A DNA stretch of 64,000 nt from Mycobacterium tilburgii. Its GTDB lineage: Bacteria; Actinomycetota; Actinomycetes; Mycobacteriales; Mycobacteriaceae. The notes beneath the pieces were generated by a model. That model searched no databases. It was given only the letters and a program-made list of their open reading frames with translations, and was not told where the DNA came from. The stretch is from positions 20,875 to 84,874 of the forward strand of contig NZ_LR655699.1 of the NCBI RefSeq assembly GCF_902168065.1, given 5' to 3'. The translations under genes and the position numbers were made by a program. Every line of letters begins with the position of its first letter. Position 1 is the stretch's first letter. Positions 9,466-19,695 of the stretch are shown piece by piece.

Positions 9466-11115
9466 ATGACGTCGGTTACTGCCGAGCAGAACACGCTGGA
9501 TTCCGCGCACCTGGGCGATATCGTCGGAGCGTTCGGCCGCATCGGGCACGACGAGGCCGGCGCGCTGTCCGGCTGGTGGCGTCGGCTGCGGACCTTGATG
9601 GTGATCACCGGACCCGGGTTGATCGTGATGGTAGGCGACAATGACGCCGGTGGGGTGGCCACCTACGCGCAGGCGGGCCAGAACTACGGCATGGGCCTGC
9701 TCTGGACGCTGGTCCCGCTGATCCCGGTACTCTACGTCAACCAGGAGATGGTGCTGCGACTGGGTGCGGTCACCCGGGTCGGTCATGCCCGGCTGATCTT
9801 CGAGCGATTCGGAAAGTTCTGGGGCGCTTTCAGTGTCGGAGATCTGCTTGTCCTGAACGCCTTGACGATCGTCACCGAATTCATCGGCGTGGCGTTGGCG
9901 CTGGGCTTTCTGGGCTGCCCGAAGGTCGTCGCGATCCCGGCCGCGGCCGTGCTGTTGTTCGCGGTGGTGGCCGGGGGGTCGTTTCGGTGCTGGGAGGCGC
10001 TGATGTTCCTGCTGATCGCGGTGAACGTGGTGATCATCCCGCTGGCACTGCTGGTACGTCCGCGCGTGAAAGTGGCTGCCGCGGGGCTGATCCCGCAATT
10101 CCCGGGTGGGCTGGACTCCACCGCGCTGCTGTTGATCATTGCGATCGTGGGCACCACGGTGGCTCCCTGGCAGCTGTTCTTCCAGCAATCCAATGTGGTG
10201 GACAAGCGCATCACGTCACGCTGGATCCCCTACGCGCGGGCCGACTTGGTCATCGGGATCGTCGTGGTCATCGTCGGCGCGACCGCGCTGATGGCCGTGA
10301 CCGCGTTCGGCCTGGCCGGCTCCGGTGCCGGTGGGTTCACCGACGCGGGCGCGGTGGCCAGCGGTTTGGGCGCCCACCTGGGTAAGACGGTGGGAACGTT
10401 GTTCGCGATCGTTCTGCTGGACGGGTCGCTGATCGGGGCCAACGCGATCGGGCTGGCCACCACCTACGCGATCGGCGATTCGATGGGCAAGCGGCACTCG
10501 CTGCACTGGAAAATCGGTGAGGCGCCGTGGTTTTACGGCGGCTACGCGCTGCTGCTCGCCGCGTCGGCGGCGGTCGCGTTCAGCCCCGACCACATCCTCG
10601 GCCTGGTCACCCAGGGTGTGCAGGCGCTGGCCGGCATCCTGTTGCCGTCGGCCACCGTGTTCCTGGTCTTGTTGTGCAATGACCGGGCACTGCTGGGGCC
10701 GTGGGTGAACACGTTGCGGCAGAACATCATCGCCTGGGCGATCGTATGGGCGCTGGTGCTGCTGTCGCTGGCGCTGACGGCCGCGACATTCTTTCCGAGC
10801 CTGTCCACCGCCACGCTCGAGGACGGGCTGCTGGCCGGCGTCGCCGTCGGCGTGATCGGAGGGATCGCCGCAGCCACCGGTGGCGCTCGCTCCCGCGGCA
10901 GTCGCGAACCCGAACTCGTCGCGCCGCTCGGTCGGGGGCAGCGCCGAGCACTTCGGCACCAGGACCGGCTGGACTGGCAGACCCCGGATCTGAGCTCGCT
11001 GGGTCGGCCGGTCATGTCGGCGGCGCAGCGGACCGGGCTGCTGGTGCTGCGCAGCTACCTCGTCCTGGCCGTCGTCTTCGTGGTCATCAAGGTTGTTCAG
11101 GCCGGCATGAGCTGA
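9466..11115 (+). CDS. NRAMP-related divalent metal (probably Mg2+) transporter
   Basis: The 549-residue protein starts at ATG 9466, with GAGG five bases upstream (9457-9460). It has an SLC11/NRAMP-type hydrophobic profile of about 11 helices and a hydrophilic C-terminal insert. The canonical TM1 motif DPGN is replaced by DAGG (residues 60-63), and the TM6 motif MPH is replaced by APW (residues 233-235), within VGTTVAPWQLFFQQS. Loss of the TM6 methionine removes the ligand that favours Mn/Fe. Related proteins (NRMT/NMgt group) transport Mg2+. The upstream M-box riboswitch agrees with this. Intact, and not part of the syntenic M. tuberculosis block. Confidence 0.85.
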   Translation: MTSVTAEQNTLDSAHLGDIVGAFGRIGHDEAGALSGWWRRLRTLMVITGPGLIVMVGDNDAGGVATYAQAGQNYGMGLLWTLVPLIPVLYVNQEMVLRLGAVTRVGHARLIFERFGKFWGAFSVGDLLVLNALTIVTEFIGVALALGFLGCPKVVAIPAAAVLLFAVVAGGSFRCWEALMFLLIAVNVVIIPLALLVRPRVKVAAAGLIPQFPGGLDSTALLLIIAIVGTTVAPWQLFFQQSNVVDKRITSRWIPYARADLVIGIVVVIVGATALMAVTAFGLAGSGAGGFTDAGAVASGLGAHLGKTVGTLFAIVLLDGSLIGANAIGLATTYAIGDSMGKRHSLHWKIGEAPWFYGGYALLLAASAAVAFSPDHILGLVTQGVQALAGILLPSATVFLVLLCNDRALLGPWVNTLRQNIIAWAIVWALVLLSLALTAATFFPSLSTATLEDGLLAGVAVGVIGGIAAATGGARSRGSREPELVAPLGRGQRRALRHQDRLDWQTPDLSSLGRPVMSAAQRTGLLVLRSYLVLAVVFVVIKVVQAGMS

Positions 11116-11189
11116 CACGATCACGCACCCCGCCGGTGGGACGCGGGCGCGTATGTTCATATCCGCTGGCCCCGTCCCCGCTGGAAGGA

Positions 11190-11795
11190 ATGCCCATGGA
11201 CCTGCCCGGAGGACCGCCACCGGTTGGGTGGTGGCCGCTGCCCTCATCGGCGTCGTACTCACCGGCTGCGGTACCGACAGCAAAACCGCATCGCTCAGCT
11301 CAAGCGGCGCGACGCCGGCATCGACCCCGCCGGCCGGTACCACCCCAGGGCTACAGCGCGCTGCTGATCCAGCCCGACGACATCGGTGCCGGTTTCACCG
11401 CTCCCCAACCGCCGGTGCTGAAACTTCAACAACACCGTCGGCGCCGCACAGCTGTTCGTCAATCCCGACAACGGCCGCCGCATCGGCGACACCATCCTGG
11501 TGGTCGACAATCCCGCCGTCGCGGCGACCGGGTTGGAGAACACCAAGACGAACTACTTGCAAACGTCACCGGCGACACCTGGCAGCCGGTTGACGTCGGC
11601 GCCAACGGGGCGATGATTTCCGGTGTTGTCGCGCAGGACCCATTCGCAGGCGATCACTGTGCTGCTGTTCACCGAGGGCAGGGCACTGGTCAACCTGGAG
11701 TTCGACAGCGCGCCCGGCAACCCTACTGACCGGCGTTCGCCACCGAGATCAGCCAAAAGCAAGCCGCCGCGGTCAAGAACGGCCTGAACGACTAG
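11190..11795 (+). pseudogene. LpqN-like lipoprotein pseudogene
   Basis: A signal peptide with lipobox (GWVVAAALIGVVLTGC) is followed in other frames by GYSALLIQPDDIGAGFTAP, NNTVGAAQLFVNPDNG, IGDTILVVDNPAVAATGLE and TVLLFTEGRALVNLEF, ending KQAAAVKNGLND at the TAG 11793-11795. This is the layout of a mycobacterial secreted lipoprotein of about 200 aa. At least four frameshifts separate the pieces, so no full protein can be made. The exact family member is uncertain. Confidence 0.65.
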
Positions 11796-11804
11796 CCGGT
11801 CGGG

Positions 11805-13400
11805 CTAGATCAGGCCGAGCAGCCGCAGGTCCGAGACGTACTTACCGATCAGCGCTTCGGACAGGTGCGGAATGTACTTGTCGGCACCGACTCCGGCCGC
11901 CTGCACCGCGCCGCGGAACACATCCGCCGGAGCCGGTGCGCCGCGCAGCGGCGTCGCGGGGTCCCGGTAAGAGTCCAGCAACGGCAACGCTGAGTGCGCC
12001 CGCTGCTTGTCCGGCAGCGCCCACAGCGCCGTCTCGAAGCGCGAACCACTCGTCGTAGTCCTCGATTCGCCGAATGTCGTGACCCGCAGCGATCAACCAG
12101 TCCACGAACACGTCCAGCGAGATGCCGTCCTCGTGCAGGTTCATCACATCGAAGGATCGGTATTCGCCACCCGTGGCGGCGATCTGGGCGCCCAGCGTGG
12201 TGACCGCCTCGGCGACGAAGTCCGCGCGCAGACCGGGGCGCGATCCCGGTCGCCAGCAGACTGAAGATCAAGCGGGTGAACGTATCTGGCAGGTTCAGTT
12301 GTCCGGCATAGCGGCTGTGCGCAAGGATCATGTCCGACCGGAACACCGCGACCGGCAAGCCGCACAGGTCGTGCGCCTCGCGCAGCAGCACCTCGCCTCC
12401 CCACTTGCTGTTGGCGTAGCCATTGGCATAGATGGCGTCGACCGGGCGTACCGCGCTCATGGTGCGGACGTCGCCGTCATCGGCGGCCAGGGTCTGGAAC
12501 CGCGCCAATAACTGAGCGTCCCCGCTGCTGAACGCCGCCTGCAGCCGCTTGGTGGCTGCTTCGGTGTCCGTACCACGGATGATGGTGATGAGTTTCCCGC
12601 CGCTTTCGGCCAGCCGCTCCAGCCATTCCAGGGTCGGAAGCGCCCGACGTACCCGTTGGCGCCGGTCAGGAGCACCGTGTGCGGGGTGCCGGTCGCCCGG
12701 GGCAGCGACGGGGCCTGGGCCAACGTCGCGGCGTCGATGAACTTGTCCAACGTGAAGTCGGACGCGCGGACCACGGTCGCGCCGCGACCATGCACGGCGG
12801 CGAACGTCGGCCGCTTGGATCCCGATCCACGTTCTGATTCAACGTAATCCGCAATCTGACCGAGATCCAATGTCGGATTAATGATTTGGCCCATCGGGAC
12901 CTCGACGTCGAAGATGTCGTGCAGCAGGTTGGAGAAGGTCAGCGCCGACAGCGAGTCACCGCCGAGGTCGAGGAATCGGGTGTCCGGTGCCGGCGGCCCG
13001 TCGGGCAGGCCGAGCAGCGCCTCGGCCCCGCGGGCCACGGTGTCGATCCCCGGCCGGTCCGCGGCACCCTCGCGCAGCGCCCGCGGTTCGGCGGTCCGGG
13101 TGGCGGCCAGCTCGGCGTACAGCTCCTCGAGCCGCTTACCGTAGTGCTTCTTCAGCTTGGGCCGTAACAGCTTACCGACGCCCGACAGCAGGCCGTTGTC
13201 CTCGCTGAACGGTTCGGTTTCCACCAGGAAGTCGGCGGGCACCTCGTAGGATTGCAGCTCGGCGAGTTTACCGGTACGGCGCAGGGATTCGGCCAACGCG
13301 GCCTTGAGCCCGTCGGGATCACCTGCGTACCGTTCCTGTGCCTTGGCGGTCGGAACGACAACGGCCAACAGATAGGGCCGTTCGCTATAATCATTCCCAG
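11805..13400 (-). pseudogene. fadD9: Carboxylic acid reductase (FadD9/CAR) 3' fragment
   Basis: CARs are about 1170 aa with adenylation, phosphopantetheine-carrier and NADPH-reductase domains. Here only the last part of the adenylation domain remains (ERPYLLAVVVPTAKAQERYA), then an intact carrier motif (LDLGGDSLSALTF) and the reductase ([51 protein letters not shown]), ending LRLLGLI. The N-terminal 650 or so residues are missing upstream of about 13400, and at least three frameshifts (near 12650, 12230 and 12010) break the reductase. It is inserted between genes matching Rv0111 and Rv0116c. Confidence 0.8.
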
Positions 13401-13529
13401 ACTCTCGGTTGGATGACCCTTAAGCGCAGACTCTCCGCCCGTCGCGAGTCTTCCACCGATCGGTGTGAGCGCGGCCACTGGCCGTTAACTGGGCAGCCGC
13501 TCAGCGTGATGAGCGGGCGCCCGGGATCG

Positions 13530-14318
13530 TCAGGCGACGACCTGGATGGGGTCGCCCACATTCACGTTGTTGAAGTACCAGGCGGCATTGTCCGGGCTCA
13601 GGTTGATGCAGCCGTGACTGACGTTGGCATGCCCCTGCGAGTCGACCGACCAGGGCGCCGAGTGCACGTAGACGCCGCTCCAGGTCACCCGGACCGCGTA
13701 TTGCGCCGTGATCTTGTAGCCGTCCGGCGAACTCAGCGGGATTCCGATCGTGCGTGAGTCCATCACCACACTGCGTTGCTTCTCCAGAGCGATGAAGTTA
13801 CCCACCGGCGTTGGGCGGCTGGGCTTACCCAACGAGGCCGGCATCGTGCGCAGAATTTCCCCGTTGCGGCTGACGGTGAAGGTGTGGCCGGAGATGCTGG
13901 CAACGCCGAGGAACGTGTCGCCGGTGTCGAAACCCGTCGTCAGCTCTTGCACACCCACCGAGACATGGCTGTGCGAAGGCCAGTACTGGTTCGGAACCCA
14001 TTGCACGACATTGTTCTCCGGCCACTCGAAGTGCCCGGTGATGTTGCTGGGATACGACACGTGGATGGACCGCTCGATAGCGGCGCGATCGGACACCGGT
14101 GCGGTGAATTTCACGACCACCGGGTGCGCAATGCCGACCGTGGCACCGTCAGCTGGCAAAACCGCGGCGATCGCGGGAGTCGGCTGGGGGACCGGCACCG
14201 CAGCGTCCGCGCGCGATCCCGACGCCACGGCGGCCAAGGCCGTGATCGCGACCATAACAAATGAATAACGAACCCCACGGACTATGGCGTCCACCCTTCG
14301 AGATGGTGCGATCAACAC
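13530..14318 (-). CDS. ldtA: L,D-transpeptidase LdtA (Rv0116c type)
   Basis: The 262-residue secreted enzyme makes 3-3 cross-links in peptidoglycan. An N-terminal hydrophobic segment (VMVAITALAAVASG) acts as signal or anchor. It is followed by an Ig-like domain (residues about 45-130) and the YkuD catalytic domain, with the His of YVHSAPWSVDSQG and the catalytic Cys in SHGCINLSPDNAAWYF. It sits divergent to oxyS, as in M. tuberculosis. Length is close to the 251 aa of LdtMt1. Intact. The start at 14318 places the hydrophobic segment about 18 residues in; a later start is possible. Confidence 0.92.
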   Translation of the reverse strand: MLIAPSRRVDAIVRGVRYSFVMVAITALAAVASGSRADAAVPVPQPTPAIAAVLPADGATVGIAHPVVVKFTAPVSDRAAIERSIHVSYPSNITGHFEWPENNVVQWVPNQYWPSHSHVSVGVQELTTGFDTGDTFLGVASISGHTFTVSRNGEILRTMPASLGKPSRPTPVGNFIALEKQRSVVMDSRTIGIPLSSPDGYKITAQYAVRVTWSGVYVHSAPWSVDSQGHANVSHGCINLSPDNAAWYFNNVNVGDPIQVVA

Positions 14319-14761
14319 GACTATATTTTACGGGTTGTCCGGCTGATGCGGCTTTAGCAAACTTTCCGCCGATCCGCCGTCGTCCCTTCTGTGACACGGT
14401 GCGGAGCCGGTCGAGCGTTCAATTTCGTTCCGCCAACACGGCCCGCCGCCCCACTCGGGGGATCGTCGTTGCGGCCGGCCGTAACTCGCTGGGGGAGACC
14501 TAAAGCTGTTGGGCCGGAAGTGACCTGGCATGGAGCGGACCGCAGCAGGGCAACGGTGTCGTCGTAGCCGGTGCCCATCCTCGTGTGAAAGGTATAGCGG
14601 GAAAGCGGTCTTCGCCGGAATACATGCGGTCTTTCGTGCCCGAAGCGTGCCCGAAGTGGCGGAAGCGGGTTGCGGATCGGGAGCGCACGGCAGGATTGGC
14701 CGGCGGGCCGGCAACGGGTTAACCTCAGCGGAATCAGTGCGCGGTGGTCGAGGAGGTCCGG
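14319..14761 (+). other. Intergenic region between ldtA and oxyS
   Basis: No convincing reading frame is seen on either strand. The region holds the promoters of the divergent ldtA and oxyS genes, including an AT-rich stretch at about 14315-14340 just upstream of ldtA. LysR regulators often bind such divergent regions, but no clear T-N11-A repeat pair was identified by eye. Confidence 0.4.
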
Positions 14762-15691
14762 TTGCTCTTTCGTCAACTGGAGTACTTCGTCGCGGTCGCT
14801 CATGAACGTCACTTCGCTCGCGCCGCCGAGAAGTGCTTCGTGTCCCAGCCGGCGCTGTCCGCGTCGATCGCGAACTGGAGCGCGAGCTGAACGTCACGCT
14901 GATCAACCGGGGACACAGTTTCGAGGGTCTGACCACCGAAGGCGAACGACTGGTAGTGTGGGCCAAGCGGATTCATGCCGAGCATAATATGTTCAAGACC
15001 GAGGTGGATGCGGTTCGGTCCGGGATCACCGGAACGCTTCGGCTCGGCACGGTGCACACCGCCTCCACGACGGCGTCGCTGGTGCTCTCCGCCTTCTGTG
15101 CAACGCATCCGCTGGCGAAGGTACAAATCCATTCACGGCTGGCCGCGACCGAACTATACCGGCGCTTACGTGAATTCGAACTCGACGCCGCGATCGTGCA
15201 CGCTTCTCGCAACGACGCCCAGGACGTGAGCCTGGTACCGCTGTATGCCGAGCACTACGTGCTGTTGCGTCGGCGGACATGCTGCCCTCCGGGGCGTCCA
15301 CGCTGCCGTGGCGGGATGCCGCGCGGTTGTCGTTGCATTGATCACCCCCGATATGCGGGACCGTCAGATCATCGACGAGACCTTCGCCGGGCACGGCATC
15401 ACCGTCGCTCCACAGGTCGAGACTGACTCCGTGGCTTCGCTACTCGCCCAGGTCGCCAGTGGTAATTGGGCGTGCATCGTGCCGCACACCTGACTGTAGA
15501 TATCGTCGCTGGGCGGCGAAATCCGTGCTGTCGAAATGGTCGACCCGGTGGTGACCGCCGAGATTGCGATGGCCACCAACGCCACCGGGCCCGGATCGCC
15601 GGTCGCCCAGGCGCTTATCGCCGTCGCACATCAGCCCTCGCTGAACGACTTCTTCGACAGCCAGTTGCTGGGGGTCACCCGCCGGCGCTGA
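14762..15691 (+). pseudogene. oxyS: LysR-type regulator OxyS, frameshifted
   Basis: From a TTG at 14762 the protein begins LFRQLEYFVAVAHERHFARA, a LysR helix-turn-helix. A one-base deletion near 14873 (codons for IAKLERE read as IANWSAS then TGA) ends the frame after about 40 residues. The downstream frame continues RELNVTLINRGHSFEGLT and the effector domain (GITGTLRLGTVHTASTTASL), with further frameshifts near 15275 and 15490 before the natural stop. In M. tuberculosis OxyS is a 314-aa regulator linked to oxidative stress. The 3' end overlaps the end of convergent oxcA. Confidence 0.85.
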
Positions 15692-17381
15692 CCGGGGTGG
15701 CGGTGCTGGTCGGGTTGAGCCCGGCCAGGTGGCCGCTCTCCACCCCAGCGGCGGGGTCGAGTGCACAGTCGATGACCGACGGCCCGTTCGAGGCCAGTGA
15801 CTCGGTCAGTGCGGCCCGCAGCTCGTCGGGTGTGCTGACGTGATATCCCTTGCCGCCGAACGCCTCCGCGATCAGCTCATGCCGGGAAGCGGCGTTCAGC
15901 ACGGTCGGCGCCGGCCGAGCTCCAGTGGGTTTCTCGTCGCCGCGGTAGACGCCGCCGTTGTTAAGGATCACGACCGTCACCGGCAGGCGGTAGCGGCAGA
16001 TCGTCTCGACTTCCATGCCGCTGAAGCCGAACGCGCTGTCGCCCTCGATCGCGACGACCGGTTTGCCTGTCTCGACGGCCGCCGCGATCGCGTAGCCCAT
16101 GCCGATACCCATCACCCCCCACGTCCCGGTGTCGAGGCGGTGCCGGGGCAGCTCCATGTCGATGACGTTGCGCGCCAGGTCAAGCGCGTTGGCTCCCTCG
16201 TTCACGACGTAGACATCCGGATTCGATTGCAGCACCGAACGAATCGCGCCCAGGGCGTTGTAAAAGCGCATCGGGTGGGGGTTTTCGGCGAGACGTTGTC
16301 GCATCTTAGCGTCATTGGTGGCCCGCCGATCGGCCAGCTCGTCGATCCATTCCCGTGGCACGTCGACGGGGCGGGTGGCCAGGCCGGCGCGCAGCGCAGC
16401 GACCACGGATGTGATATCGCCGGCCAGGGGTGCCGCGATCGGTTGGTTGCTGTCGAACTCCGACGCCGCAATGTCGACCTGGGCGAACTTCGCGTCGGGC
16501 GACCACTGCGGCGAATCACCGTGTCCGAGAAGCCAATTCAGTCGCGCGCCGACGAGCAGCACCGCGTCCGCGCGGCCGATGGCCAGCGAGCGTGCAGCCG
16601 CGACGGACTGCCGATGCGAATCCGGCAGCAGCCCCTTGGCCATCGACATGGGCAGAAACGGAATTCCGCTCGCCTCCACGAAATCCCGGATTTCGGCGTC
16701 GGCGCGGGCATACGCCGCACCCTTACCGAGCACGATCAGCGGACGGCGCGCCTGCGCGACCACGTCGAGCGCACGATCGACGGCCTCGGGTGCCGGCAGC
16801 TGCCGCGGTGCGGGGTCGACGACCCGCCACACTCCGGCGGCCGCGGCCCCGGCGGCCAACGCCTGACCCAGCACCGCGCCCGGAATGTCAAGATACACAC
16901 CGCCTGGCCGGCCGGAGGCCGCGGTGCGGATGGCGCGTGCCACCGCCAGCCCGATGTCCTCGACCCGGTCGACCCGAAACGCCGCCTTCGCGAACGGCCG
17001 GGCCGCGTTCAGCTGATCGAGGTCCTGGTAATCGCCACGCTGCAGATCGACCAACGCCCGATTGCTCGAACCCGAGATCTGAATCATCGGGAAGCAGTTC
17101 GTGGTGGCATTCGCCAGCGCGGGCAGCCCGTTGAGAAAACCCGGCCCCGAGGGCGTCAAGCACACCCCTGGCCGGCCGGTGAGAAACCCGGCCGCGGCGG
17201 CGGCATTGCCCGCGGACGTCTCCTGCCGGAACCCGATGAAGCGCATACCGCGCGCCTGCGCGACGCGCGCGAGATCGGTGATCGGGATGCCGACGAGGCC
17301 GTAGATGGTGTCGATGTCGTTGGCCTGCAGGGCGTCGACGACGAAGTGAAAGCCGTCAGTCAGATCGGCGCTGGGGGTCAT
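15675..17381 (-). CDS. oxcA: Oxalyl-CoA decarboxylase (ThDP enzyme)
   Basis: The 568-residue protein has the three-domain ThDP-enzyme layout. The N-terminal PYR domain contains the catalytic Glu region GFRQETSAGNAAAAAGFLTG. A central domain follows (IVLGKGAAYARADAEI). The C-terminal PP domain has the cofactor motif GDSAFGFSGMEVETIC and ends in ILNNGG. M. tuberculosis Rv0118c is 582 aa at the same position. It converts oxalyl-CoA to formyl-CoA. It lies divergent to fadD7 and convergent with oxyS. Intact, with ATG start at 17381. Confidence 0.88.
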   Translation of the reverse strand: MTPSADLTDGFHFVVDALQANDIDTIYGLVGIPITDLARVAQARGMRFIGFRQETSAGNAAAAAGFLTGRPGVCLTPSGPGFLNGLPALANATTNCFPMIQISGSSNRALVDLQRGDYQDLDQLNAARPFAKAAFRVDRVEDIGLAVARAIRTAASGRPGGVYLDIPGAVLGQALAAGAAAAGVWRVVDPAPRQLPAPEAVDRALDVVAQARRPLIVLGKGAAYARADAEIRDFVEASGIPFLPMSMAKGLLPDSHRQSVAAARSLAIGRADAVLLVGARLNWLLGHGDSPQWSPDAKFAQVDIAASEFDSNQPIAAPLAGDITSVVAALRAGLATRPVDVPREWIDELADRRATNDAKMRQRLAENPHPMRFYNALGAIRSVLQSNPDVYVVNEGANALDLARNVIDMELPRHRLDTGTWGVMGIGMGYAIAAAVETGKPVVAIEGDSAFGFSGMEVETICRYRLPVTVVILNNGGVYRGDEKPTGARPAPTVLNAASRHELIAEAFGGKGYHVSTPDELRAALTESLASNGPSVIDCALDPAAGVESGHLAGLNPTSTATPVSAGG

Positions 17382-17570
17382 GTCCCGGCTCCTCCTCAGC
17401 GATGAACTCTGGTCACCGCGCTGCTCGGTGCATGGCGTAGGTTCGATAGCTGCCGATTATCAATCGTCAGGTGAACAGTATTGGACGGATGGGAAGGTTG
17501 CTCGGCATCCTAGAATCAAAATTGGAATCATGTGTTGTCACGCGGTCGACGAGGCGGAAAGATCACGGCG

Positions 17571-19147
17571 ATGTCTGACTCGACGACCGAGCTCCCGGCA
17601 GCGGAACTGGCCACCCAGGCGCCGAGCATCGCCGACCTGGTCGCCGCGGCGGCCGGTCGCGGCCCGAAGGCGACCGCGCTCGTTGTCACGTCCGAGCGAA
17701 TTCCGATGAGCTACGGCGCACTGACCCAGCTGGTCGACGATTTGGTCAAACAGCTGATCGACGCCGGTCTGCGGCCCGGGGACCGGGTGGCGCTGCGGTC
17801 GGGCAGCAACGCCAAATTCGTGGTCGGCCTGCGGCCACCTCCCGCGCGGAGCTGATCGCGGTTCCGTTGGAACCCGCCTTGCCAGTCGGCGATCAGCGCG
17901 CGCAGCGAGGTCGTAGGAGCCGGTGTGGTGCTGGTCGACGGGACCCGGACCCGAGGAGACCGCCACCGACGAGGAGCCGGGCGTGGCGTGGTGGCCGTTC
18001 ACGGGGACCGTCGACCGCGACGGCGCGGCCGCGGTGCGGCTGGACGCGTCGGCGAAGCCGGACCGCGCGGTCGCGACGCCCGAGGGCCTGCGTGACGACG
18101 ACGCGATGATAATGTTCACCGGCGGCACCACCGGCGCCCCGAAGATGTTCCCCTGGACGCGCACGAACATCGCCAGCGCGGTGCGGGCCATCATCGCCGC
18201 CTATCGGTTGGGCTCACAGGACGCCACGGTTTCGGTGATGCCGCTCTACCACGGCCACGGCCTGGTGGCCGCCTTGCTGTCGACGCTGGCGTCCGGTGGC
18301 ACCCTGGCGTTGCCCGCGCGCGGAGAGTCTTCGGTGCACAACCTTCTGGGACGACATCGATGCCGTCGCCGCCACCTGGTACACCTCGGTCTCCACCATT
18401 CACCAGATCTTGTTGGAGTGGGCCGCGACCGACCGGTCGGCGGGCGAGCACGCCGCGTTGCGCTTCATCCGCATCTGCAGCGCGCTGCTGACCCCGGAAA
18501 CGGCCAGCGCCCTGCAGGACACCTTGGGCGCGACCGTGGTGAGTGCGTTCGGCATGACCGAAGGCACCCACCAGGTCGCCACCACCAGGATTGATCAACC
18601 CGAGAACCCGGCGGGAACACGGGGTCTTGTCGGAAAGTCGACCAGCCCGGAGATCCGCATCGTGACGCCCGACGGAGAACCGCTGGCCGCCGAAGCCATC
18701 GGCGAGGTGCGGCTGCGCGGCCCGACCGTGGTGCGCGGCTACCTTGACCCGGCGATCACCGCCGCCCACTTCACCGACGGCTGGCTGCGAACCGACGATC
18801 TCGGTTCGCTGTCGGCCGCGGGTGATCTGCGGATCTGCGGGCCCATCAAGGAACGCATCAACCGCGGCGGGGAAAAGATCTCGTTGGAGCGCGTCGAGGG
18901 CGTGTTGGCGAGCCATCCCGATGTGCTGGAGGTCGCCGTGTTCGGGCGGCCGGACAAGATGTACGGCGAGATGGCGGCGGCAGTCGTCGTCCGGGGTGCG
19001 GCGGCGCTGGACCCCGACTAACTCGTCGAGTTCTGCCGTGAACGATTGGCGCCCTACGAGGTGCCCGCGACGTTCCTGCAGACCAGCGCACTGCCGCACA
19101 CCGCGAAGGGGTCGCTGGACTGCCGCGCGGTGCAGTTCGGCGGCTGA
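17571..19147 (+). pseudogene. fadD7: Acyl-CoA ligase FadD7, multiply broken
   Basis: ATG 17571 starts an AMP-binding protein (SDSTTELPAAELATQAPS) whose frame is lost near 17835. A second frame carries the ATP motif MFTGGTTGAPKMFPWTRTN (near 18110-18165). A third, after a shift at about 18335, carries YTSVSTIHQILLEW, SAFGMTEGTHQVA, TDGWLRTDDLG and KERINRGGEKISL. At 19019-19021 a TAA replaces a Glu-like codon before LVEFCRERLAPYEVPA, and the natural stop is TGA 19145-19147. All core motifs are still visible but the gene needs two frameshifts and a nonsense repair. Confidence 0.87.
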
Positions 19148-19180
19148 CGCCGCACCCGAAAAGAGCTGTGCGACAGGCGA

Positions 19181-19648
19181 TTACGGAGTTGACGTCACAC
19201 TGCCCCACGCGGCGCGGGCGCCCGAATCGCCGATCCGATAGGTCTGGACCAGGGTCGCCACCGCGGCGGCCACCACCAGCACGCCGACCAGGATGTGCAG
19301 CGGCACCTTCACGGTGTCGCCGCGCTCCTGGCGGACATGGATGACCGCCAGAACCGCCACGGTCGCGGCCAGCGCCGCGACGATGTAGATCAGCGTCTCG
19401 CCGAGCTCCTCATGCCGGGTCAGGATCGGGGCCGCCCTGACCCGCGCGGCCAGCCAGGTACCCGAGCTCTCGGTCAGCGGTGTCACGACGAGCGTGCAGA
19501 TCGCCAGCGCCACCACCACCCAGATCAGCCTCCGGCGCACCGACGGCCAGAACGCGCACAGGATCGCCAGGATCGCCGTGAGTGGGCCCAAGACCACGAC
19601 GAAATGGTTCAGCAGGATATGCGCAGGCAGTCCGTTGAATGTCGACAT
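19181..19648 (-). CDS. DUF2231-like four-helix membrane protein
   Basis: From ATG 19648 a 155-residue protein begins MSTFNGLPAHILLNHFVVVL, a start typical of DUF2231 membrane proteins with a conserved His in the first helix. Four hydrophobic segments are visible (about residues 12-35, 42-60, 88-108 and 120-140). It is intact and follows the broken fusA2 on the same strand, whose natural stop lies about 50 bases upstream of this ATG. The longer frame starting with GTG 19696 would overlap the fusA2 stop, so the ATG is preferred. Function is unknown. Confidence 0.7.
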   Translation of the reverse strand: MSTFNGLPAHILLNHFVVVLGPLTAILAILCAFWPSVRRRLIWVVVALAICTLVVTPLTESSGTWLAARVRAAPILTRHEELGETLIYIVAALAATVAVLAVIHVRQERGDTVKVPLHILVGVLVVAAAVATLVQTYRIGDSGARAAWGSVTSTP

Positions 19649-19695
19649 GATCGAATCCGGGATCCCAATCTGGCTGATTCGCAGGTGCTCAAACA

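Noticed and set aside
15840..17405. A 521-codon plus-strand open frame opposite oxcA
   Set aside because: The minus-strand oxcA carries all ThDP motifs; the plus frame is low-complexity antisense.
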